Below the pieces are notes generated by a model. It saw nothing but the letters and a program-made list of their open reading frames with translations, did not search any database and was not told where the DNA came from. DNA of 64,000 nt from Berberis thunbergii (Eukaryota; Streptophyta; Magnoliopsida; Ranunculales; Berberidaceae). Shown in pieces: positions 55,896 to 64,000 of the stretch. Positions within the stretch are counted from its first letter, which is position 1. Each line of letters begins with the position of its first letter. The translations under genes and the position numbers were made by a program. Location of the stretch: positions 372,001 through 436,000 of the forward strand of contig QNQO01000197.1 in the NCBI GenBank assembly GCA_003290165.1, given 5' to 3'.

Positions 55896-56600
55896 GTTTC
55901 GTGTATCCATGGTCTGTCAAGTAGCATGTTTTATGCAGCGGGAGAGTCCATGACGAGAAAATTTGTCATTAGCAATCGCTGCTTCCATGGTTCTCTCGCT
56001 TTGACTGGTAATCGAATCATTCCCAATAGGTTACATTGTTTCTCACTGAATCCTGCCATAGACTAATCGCTTGGTGAGAGCATCTCAACGGTGAACTGCA
56101 TCCTTCTGAAAGCAGTTAGGTATAATAGGTGCTGAGCTGCCTGTATTGATCAATACTCTCTTGATTTCCCATTTTGTTATCATGAACGAAATCACTAAAG
56201 CATCATTGTGTGGGAAATTAACTCCTTCAACATCCTTGTTTGAGATGGTTAGATTCCTTTGCATTGTCTTTGTGCGATGTAAGGATGGTTCCTTGAATAA
56301 GATCTTTGTGTGTAAGTCCTCGACTGTGCGCTTTCTGGATCGATTGGATTGTTCATTTTCTCCTCCTATGCCATGCAAGACGTAGATTGTTTCCTTCGCT
56401 CGCTCATTTGAAACGACTACTTCATTCTTGAGTTTGGCGAACTCCTTGAGTCTTCCTTGTCTGATATAGTGTCCGATCTCGTCTCTTAGGTTGCGACGAT
56501 CTTCTTTATTTTGGTCATAGTCATTGTAGAAGAGCCAATGTCTGCCCTTGTTCCGCTTCTCCAGATTTCCTTTCCTCTCCTCGCTTCTCCAGATTTTACC
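55896..56600 (-). pseudogene. gypsy protease and gag end of copy 2
   Basis: 56378-56085 on the minus strand corresponds to the protease region of copy 1 (GVNFPHNDALVISFMITKWE, KRVLINTGSSA), with N replacing the catalytic D of the DTGSS motif. The gag end near 56560-56480 reads NKGRHWLFYNDYDQNKEDRR, so the zinc-knuckle cysteines and histidines have been lost. Inactive. Confidence 0.75.
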
Positions 56601-58451
56601 AAATATTCTTTATTTAGGAAATTTTTCAACAAAATGTTTTGGTTTTTAATTGCATGACTTTAAGGTGATTTATAAGCATGATTTAAGTTCTATTATTATT
56701 ATTTGGTTAATGCTTATTCATGGTTATCATATGTGAATTCACATGTAATCAACTGAGTAATTGTTACTCGTAGAATGTTTAGTTGTATTTAACTCAATAT
56801 AACCCATATGTGAGTTTTGTGCCTATTATTTCTTTGATTGTGAGGGTTTTTAGTTAGGTCATCTTTCATTTCTTTTGTTAATAATAATTCGTTGCATGAT
56901 CTCATGTTTATTTGTTTTGGCTGCTACTTGGATTGATTTCATAATTAAGAATTAAACACTATAATTTTGTTCAAAACATTATATTGAATTGCATGACATG
57001 CTTGACATGATAAATGCACCTAATTTTCACCATTGCCAAATAAGTCTGATCCATGATAATTTCCTTTAGGTAACCCCAGTTGAGCCTGTTATTCAACATT
57101 TTTGTCTCATTGCATGCCCTCATTTTTCATCCCTAACCTAATCAAAAGAGTGAAGCATAATTTGATTTACAAAGACTTTATTGTGGTTCAAGGTATGTTG
57201 AAAAGCAAGTGTAGGGGAAGGCCCTTATAATACATAGTTCAAAAAAAAAAAGATTGGTACATAGTTACAGAGGTATACAAACCCTTGTCTATACTCATTC
57301 AGTATTTCAGTACTATACAGATAGTCTAGTTCTTTTAATTTTCAGTAAATACAAAATAATGGTTGAAACTCTTCATTGTCTGATCCATGATAATTTCCTT
57401 TAGGTAACCCCAGTTGAGCCTGTTATTCAACATTTTTGTCTCATTGCCCTCATTTTCCATCCCTAACCTAATCAAAAGAGTGAAGCATAATTTGATTTAC
57501 AAAGACTTTATTGTGGTTCAAGGTATGTTGAAAAACAAGTGTAGGGGAAGGCCCTTATAATACATAGTTTAAAAAAAAAGATTGGTACATAGTTACAGAG
57601 GTATACAAACCCTTGTCTATACTCATTCAGTATTTCAGTACTATACAGATAGTCTAGTTCTTTTAATTTTCAGTAAATACAAAATAATGGTTGAAACTCT
57701 TCATTGTCAGTAGGCCACCTCTTTTCTTTCCTACACGAGCTGATGTATCGGTGTTGTATTTATGTTGTATGTCTTGAACCATGTGATTCATTTATGATGT
57801 CTCTAATCTTATTGCTTGCTGCTTTCACTATTTCTTTAGGCCCTTTGTAATTTATATATCTGTTCTTTCTCTTCTCTTGACCCATTGGCTCCATTACAAC
57901 TTGAACTAAGAAATTTGATTGAGTGTGTTGTGCAAGGTCATGATGTGAAGATTTGAATGAGGTATGAGCATATGGTATCACTAGTTCTTGCATTTAAGTA
58001 GTAGCATTCCTTCAATGAGATCATATATCTGAAAAAATAAACATGTCAGAAAATGCCTTTATTTCTTGTTATAGCATATGTGAGTTATTTGTTTCCTTTT
58101 ATATCAATTCTCTCACATATAACTAGAATAAGAAAAATGATTTTACCAAACAATCAGTGGAAAAAAATAGTGCATCCAATGAGATTTTTGGGTTAACTTT
58201 TTTTGGCATGTGTCTGAGTTTCACCCGTTGCATAGCTTGATTTAATTGTGAATTTTTATATCATTACTATAAACGTGTATTGGTTTTTGAATAACGTGGA
58301 TTTAATATTGTGTTTGTAAAAATCTTATCATGTCATGATCCGTTGAAATCTCTGAGACAAATGTTGGAAAGTTTAGGTTGAGTCATTGAGTTTTTTATTC
58401 TAATTTCTTTGATTTGCTCGTGGACTAGCAAAAGATAAGTATGGGGGAATT
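56601..58451 (+). mobile_element. Internal remnant of another gypsy element before its 3' LTR
   Basis: AT-rich sequence with no pol motifs. It ends in AAGTATGGGGGAATT, the polypurine tract typical of Tat/Ogre and Athila-type elements, directly before the LTR at 58452. It contains the 334-bp tandem duplication. The minus frame at 57760-57993 is unrecognised and I do not call it. Confidence 0.6.
57044..57708. repeat. Tandem duplication, unit 334 bp
   Basis: Two head-to-tail copies (57044-57377 and 57378-57708), differing by a 4-base deletion (CATTGCATGCCC against CATTGCCC), the length of an A-run and a few substitutions. Such blocks are common upstream of the 3' LTR in Tat/Ogre-like elements. 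Confidence 0.93.
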
Positions 58452-60341
58452 TGATAGGAGCATAATTATGCTATTTTAGTACCATATTTTTATATATAAT
58501 TTTGGCTATTTTTTGTTAATTATGTCATTAGTTGCTATTTTCGTGTTTGTGTAGGTTTCCAATAACAAGATTCCAAAACATAAGCTAAATTGTGCAAATT
58601 GGTTTGAATTAGGAAGACTTGTTGCAAAAGGAAAGTACATAAACAAACCTAGAGAACACAATTATAAAAAGGAAAATACCTGCTCTTAAGAAATCATTGC
58701 TTGCAACCACAGCAAGCCGCCAACCACAAACCCATCATCAACCATCCTCATAGCAGCAAGCCATCACCTTCACACATCTGCCACAAACCATCACCATTTC
58801 AATCACCCATCCTCGCAAACCTAGCTCACAACCCCTTCTCCTTGCAACAATACCCTGCTAGAAATCTCATCGCCTATTCCATCAACATCGATCGTTTGCT
58901 TTCTCAGATTCACAGCCAGCTACTTCGCCACCAACAGTCCTTACAGAACCACTATCCATTTTCTTTTCTGATTTCACCTTCCATCTCTATCACCTTCCCC
59001 TTTCCCTTTCTCCCTATCTCACCATTGTCCATATCTCTCTGTCTATCTGGTTTTTTTTCTCACAAAGCAAAGATTAGATCAAAAGAGGATTTGTTGCTTT
59101 GTTTTCTTCACGCGCTATCAGCACCACTACATCCACTCTTCACCACCACGGATCAAACGACAATGTTTATTCTTACTTTTCCTCTTATTTTAGTTTGATA
59201 AGTTAATTATGTATTATTTGAACATGATTAATATGTCTAGCTAAATTCCCTTATAGCTAGGGGTGGATTTGTAGCCCCGAACAAGTGCTATATGAATTAA
59301 TCTAATTCAATCTTTCCTTAATAATAAGTGATTGTATTTTGCTTAACTGCTTTATAAAGAACTTTTTCTTGTATGTTTGTTAAAGTGGCCAACTTAGTAA
59401 GCATGCTAGGATCTAGTGCTAGAGTATAGGAGAGTTTCACCTAATCGTTACATTCCTTTACTCACAAGTAGTAAATACCAAGGAACGTTGGCAAGGTAAA
59501 GTAAAAACTTAGGTTAAGAACAAGATGATGATCGTACTTGTAATTGCATAATCAGTGTTCCTATTTTCCATAGAACTTAATAATCTTGGATTGTTTATTT
59601 AACTTGCGATTCCTGATTAGAGCATGATAAGAATAGTTTCAAAGCGTCACTTAGTTTAATTCAACGAATTTGGGAAAATAATAAGATTAATGTAGTGCGG
59701 TCATGGTTAATCTTGAGCATTTTATTTCACGAGTTAGTATGAGAATTATTGAAGATTGCTTTATAAGCATATGTTTGGTGTGTGGAGATAAACCCTTAGC
59801 TAATTTATCATCTTTGCTATCTCTTAAGTTTTATTATTTTCTTTTTAGTTTAAATTAGAAAAATCTAATTCCCCAATATTTTCTTAATTAGTTTGTTAGT
59901 TGTCTCTTAGTTATCATTATTTCTAGTTAGCACACTACACAAAATTTGCACTTTTGTAACATCTCTAAAAACAGTATCACTTTTGAGATGTTACAATCCA
60001 CCAAACAATTTTAAGTCAAAACTAAATTTAGTCTAAAAATGAAAAACAGTAACACAAAAAATATGATACAATAAGTTGGATCACCATGAATAGTATCACT
60101 TTTATAACCATACTCTTCATGGTGATACAATTATTGTATCATTTTGTTTGTGAAAATGTGTAAAATTGTTAAGTAAATTGTTACACTTCAAAACTGATAC
60201 TGTTTTTTGGGTTGTTACAAAAATGTCAATTTGGTGTAGTGGCAAACCCTCTAATCTCCGATCCAAAACATATCCCTACTTATTCTTTACTACAATCACG
60301 AACAAGGTATTAAGTTGTGTGCTAGTAAAATAGTGCATCAA
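58452..60341 (+). repeat. 3' LTR of a Tat/Ogre-like gypsy element
   Basis: Starts TGATAGGAGCATAATTATGC right after the purine tract and ends AATAGTGCATCA. 1,890 bp as found, about 1,578 bp without the nested CACTA MITE (59933-60241 plus one GCA). A TATA box (TATAAAAA, 58663-58670) sits about 210 bp in, as expected for the LTR promoter. The long proline/serine-rich frame starting at 58701 lies in the transcribed leader and is not a gene. Confidence 0.7.
59933..60241. mobile_element. 309-bp CACTA MITE
   Basis: CACTACACAAAATTTGCAC at the left and, inverted, CACTACACCAAATTGACAT at the right; the GCA trinucleotide is duplicated (59930-59932 and 60242-60244). The interior has repeated GTATCACTTTT/TGATACAAT-type inverted segments. 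No coding sequence. It interrupts the LTR. Confidence 0.9.
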
Positions 60342-60342
60342 C

Positions 60343-63300
60343 ACTACAGCGCAACTACCCATTAATAGCATATGGCAATAACACTTTTTCACTCTTGGTG
60401 CTATGAAAAACCCAAGGTTTGTCCAATTTGAGATCTCTTGACATTGCTAAAATGCTGTCAAATTAGCAAGAGTTAAAATTTCACAAAGTGCCAAAGTTCC
60501 CTCTCTATCGAAAAGAAATAAGGAAAGAAAATAAAGAAAATAGGGAAGGAAAGAAAATAAAGGACTGAAGGAAGGAAACTCCCTCTCGCTTTGCTCTCTC
60601 CTTCTTGCTCTGCTCACCATCTACTCTGCTCTCACTCTCCTTCTTCAATTTGCTCTCCCTATCTGTCTAGTTGTGTTCTTCCTCTTCCTCTCCCTCTCCG
60701 TTCCGTTCTACTCTCTCTCTCCAAACTTCTCTCCCTCTTCAGCTTCAGCTTTGCTTGAACTTTCATGGTCATTCAAGGTGCTCAACTTACTCACTCTCTC
60801 TTGCTTTGCTTTCACCACAAACCCTAATTTTTTTAAAAATAAATTAAATTTTGTATCAGTTTTTGAAGTTATGGAATGGTAGATTTAAGGCTTTGAAAGA
60901 TAACATTTGTTTGGTAAGTCTCAGATCTAGCATGCCTCGTCTTCATTCTGCTTGTTCATCTATGGTGGACTGAAACCAAAAGCCCTAACTTCATTACTCA
61001 CATTTCAGGAAGTGAGAAGACATTTCTTCCCTTAAATCCTCTTATTTGTAGTTGCATTTCTCTTCTTTAGGTGAGATTTCAATTTTAGGCCTCTCATTTG
61101 TTTTTTGTTATGGCTTTTGCTTGATTTGTTCTTTCTTGTTAAGGGTTACACAAGAGGGAATAACCTCAAAATGTGAATAAGATGGGTTTAGTCAATAAGA
61201 GCTCGATCTAAAAGCATTTCAAAAGTAAAATAATGGCTTCTATGTTTTCTTATATTATAATTTGATTCCTTTAGCATATGCCCAATGTTTTACCATCTGT
61301 TTTTCTTTTTGGCTTTTCAAAGTCTTGATGAACAAACTTGCAACCACATGTAAGGCTACTAAATTTTATTTATTATGGGAATGATTAAAATTTTGGTTCA
61401 TAAAAATTTGTCAAAAGTTTCAAGATGGACTTGTAGTTTAATCATCTAATAAGTTGGTAAGTTAGAGTGTGTGCAAAACTACAAGTAATTGGCCAAAACA
61501 CCCCAATGTATTTTCCTTCCTTTGATTCTAATTTTCTGAACAAACTGCATGGCATCATAATACACTGTTACTCATATCCTCTAATGATACTTCAATGTCA
61601 AAGCTAATTATATAAATCATGATATGGGAAACAAACATGCAACCTTGCTCTTGTTAACTATCAAGCTAAAATTGGTAGCATCACTGACAGTTCTCCCAAG
61701 AATACGTTTGGATGAATTAGGCATATCCCAAGTCCATACCTCCTTAGGCCGTTTGATCAAGTATTTTACTTCATACTTCCAAATGAAAATATTTACTTCT
61801 TATATTTTATATGTTAGTAAAATGTTTTGGCCATCCTAAGAAATCCAACATTATAACTCTTTAATCAAGTGTACTTGGGTGAGTACCGGTGGGATCCTGG
61901 GAAGTGGATGTCCTCATGCTCTTTGTCAGAAATAGAAAAGTAAGTTGTTTGTTTGTGGTGCTTTAAGATTCCAGCCTAAAAATACCTTGTAACATTCACT
62001 TTTTCAGTAACAGTATTAGTACATTAATGTAAGATGCATGATTTACAAATATATTTATTTGTTGTTGTTCTTCTTCCATAACTTGGTTAAGTATTTACGT
62101 TTTCTTGAGTTGATGCCTTATATGAGATGGAAATTATTTAATTGACGAGTTCAATTGTTTGAATTGCTTGTTGTTAGGTTTAGAAGAAAAGGTTTTGTTT
62201 GGTTTGGATCTCTAACTGAGTTTTAGTTATCATTATCCACTTCTCAAGCTATATAGTTCAAACGTGAAAGGTAATGTTTGGGGTCATATACATTGAATAT
62301 ATGATATATGTAATCCTTTTAGATTGAATTTAGAAGGCCATATGTCCTCAAAATGGGTTCATTTGCTTATTAATCTAACAATGGAGTGATTGGGTTTATT
62401 TGCTTGGTAAAATGGTTATTGGTTACTGTGATGTTATTTGTAATGATGTATTGTACACATTTTCACAATGGAAATTGATATTCAATAGAACATGTAAAGG
62501 TTGAATTATTTCTTTCTTGGTGTATATTCTTTTTCCTTTGCACACATTTCTTCCTTTTATAGTATTTAGGTTTATACCCAATAATGACCGCACCACCTTA
62601 ATTACTCCAGCTTATACTCAAGTTGGAAGTCCTTGATCACCTCTTGAATTTGTGACGATGGATAAAGAGTGGGTGCATCTGAACAAGTAATGTAACCATA
62701 CATAATTTGGTATTTTAAGATTAGTTACTCTAGGTGAGTCTTAGTGAATTTTTTTTTGTTTATAGAGCTTCCCATGAGTATATGTGATGAGCATGAAATT
62801 TTGTCAAAATTATTGAAAAGAATTCAGAAAGTGTAGAAAACGTTATATGCTCTTGCAAAGATTGTCGAAACTTAAGCCATCATTGTTATTATGAAAATTT
62901 TGAGCATTTGGTGATAGTGGGGATGGATCCTACATACACAAATTGGTGTCATCATGGGGAACCATATTCTACATGCGAGCAAGATGAAGACTTTGATATG
63001 TCTGAAACATACAAGTTGTATAAAGATACAACTTTCATGATGAAGACTATGGTGAGCCTTATGAAGAGATACGAGAAAGGGATTTCAATAATAAATTAAC
63101 AGATGCCTTGTATCCAAATTGTAAAAAAATACACCAAGTTGTCGGTGATTGTAATTTTGTATAAACACAAAACAGTAAGTGGATGTCCTGATAAAAGGTT
63201 TGATGAACTTTTGGAAATTTTGAATGATATGCTGCCTGAGGACAATGTACTTTTGAAGTCTTTGTACCAGGTAAAAAAATTTCTAAGGATGTTCAATCTA

Positions 63301-64000
63301 GGGTATGAAAAGATCCACGCTTGTGAGAATGATTGTTGTCTCTTTAAGAAAAAGTAAGAGAATCTGGATAATTGCCCAAAGTGTGGTATTTCAAGATGGA
63401 AGGTAGATCGACGTACAAAGAACCCTAAATAAGGTATTCCCGCTAAAGTCTTGAGATATTTTCCTATCATTCCTAGATTTAAGAGATGTTTAGATCAAGA
63501 GAAATGGCTGAACAATTACGATGGCATATAAATCAAAAAAAGATGATTGGAAGATGCAGCACCCAGTGGATTCAGTAAGTTGGGACTTGATTAATGAAAG
63601 TTGCCTTCATTTTCAACTGATCCGTGTAATCTCAGGCTTGGATTGGCTACTAATGGCTTTAATCCCTTCTCCAATTTGAGTTCCAAGCATAGTACTTGGC
63701 TAGTTATGCTTGTTACATGCAACTTGCCTCCCTGGTTATGCATGAAAAGTGATAACATTATGTTAACATTACTTATTTTAGGATATCCGGGAAATGATAT
63801 TGATATATTTTTACAGCCCCTCATAGAAGACTTACAAGTTCTATGGGCCAATGGGTTGAGTTCTTATGATGCCTTTAGTAAAACGATCTTCAATCTGAGA
63901 GCAGTCTTGATGTGGACCATACACGATCTTCTAGCCTATGGGAATATTGCAGAGTGCACAACACATGGCAAAATGGCAAGGATACACACCATAATTGTTG
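60343..64000 (+). mobile_element. Left part of a second CACTA element, runs off the window
   Basis: CACTACAGCGCAACTACCC at 60343, directly at the end of the LTR, is a plausible CACTA left terminus, and a TNPD-type transposase follows in the same orientation at 62837. The right end is outside the window, so the boundary cannot be confirmed. Region 60560-60770 is CT-rich like a plant 5' UTR. Confidence 0.55.
62837..64000 (+). pseudogene. CACTA transposase (TNPD type: Transpos_assoc plus tnp2), partial
   Basis: From 62837 the frame reads ENVICSCKDCRNLSHHCYYE and DPTYTNWCHHGEP, the cysteine-rich transposase-associated N-terminal domain (PF13963), ending at a stop at 63097-63099. Beyond, in shifting frames, come the tnp2 (Transposase_21, PF02992) blocks: ILNDMLPEDNVLLKSLYQVK, LGYEKIHACENDCCLF, NCPKCGISRW, LRYFPIIPRFKR, LRLGLATNGFNPFSNLSS, TWLVMLVTCNLPPWLCMK, YPGNDIDIFLQPLIEDLQVL, NLRAVLMWTIHDLLAYGN. 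At least three stops or frameshifts before the window edge make it non-functional. The catalytic C-terminal half lies outside. Confidence 0.88.

Larger units (their letters stand above)
49012..56600 (-). mobile_element. Ty3/gypsy retrotransposon, copy 2, both ends truncated
   Basis: Same family as 8680-15201, aligned along most of its length. Only about 31 bp of the 3' LTR survive (49012-49042, ending TTGATGTATCA before the PPT CTACCCCCCC). At the other end it stops in gag at about 56600, beside a duplicated CGCTTCTCCAGATTT, with no 5' LTR. It keeps protease, RT, RNase H, integrase and the antisense ORF, all with lesions. A hAT element is nested at 55224-55895. Confidence 0.88.

Noticed and set aside
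57760..57993. 77-residue minus-strand frame
   Set aside because: No family match, and it lies between a tandem duplication and an LTR in non-coding retroelement sequence.
58701..59198. 165-residue proline/serine/histidine-rich frame
   Set aside because: It lies wholly inside a gypsy LTR, downstream of its TATA box, in the untranslated leader region.

Overview
The window is plant nuclear DNA, almost certainly from a eudicot. It is AT-rich, has GT-AG introns, and holds two SAUR genes and a dense, nested collection of plant transposable elements. I can support only two probably intact host genes: a SAUR on + at 6875-7195 and a SAUR on - at 40449-40886. Nearly everything else I can identify is mobile DNA or gene pieces carried by it. 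I cannot name the species.

Layout. 1-4 kb: an imperfect inverted repeat with arms of about 630 bp, enclosing a solo TRIM LTR and a short foldback element; a decayed tRNA-Leu follows at 4.1 kb. 6.8-7.2 kb: SAUR gene, then a hAT-like GC-rich repeat. 8680-15201: a complete but dead Ty3/gypsy element lying on the minus strand (LTRs, 5-bp target duplication, gag/PR/RT/RH remnants, no integrase), with a large ORF on the opposite strand between pol and the 3' LTR. 15.6-21.6 kb: foldback MITE, Harbinger-like element, a 3-kb Pack-MULE carrying fasciclin-like arabinogalactan and VPS15 gene pieces, and another Mutator-like MITE.

22227-36200: a 13,974-bp CACTA element bounded by CACTACACCAAAA / TTTTGGTGTAGTG and a TTG duplication. 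It carries a Transposase_24 gene plus spliced pieces of at least three host genes (an LRR receptor kinase, a SEUSS-like co-repressor, an amino-acid permease), all on its minus strand. No TNPD-type transposase is visible in it. I think this is the most interesting object in the window.

37-48 kb: SINE, complete TRIM, foldback MITE, several hAT-like elements with exact 8-bp duplications, the second SAUR, a small copia-like LTR element broken by a Mutator-like element and then by a hAT inserted beside it, and a tRNA-derived SINE. 48.5-56.6 kb: three-unit tandem array, then a second, end-truncated copy of the same gypsy family that still has integrase, with a hAT element nested in it. 56.6-60.3 kb: 334-bp tandem duplication and the 3' LTR of an unrelated gypsy element, itself hit by a 309-bp CACTA MITE. 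60.3 kb to the end: start of another CACTA element whose TNPD-type (Transpos_assoc plus tnp2) transposase runs off the window and is broken by stops.

The genes do not form a pathway. The unifying theme is nested transposition and transduplication of host exons by two different DNA transposon superfamilies. Family names come from recognised motifs and from sequence comparisons made by eye; no search was run.
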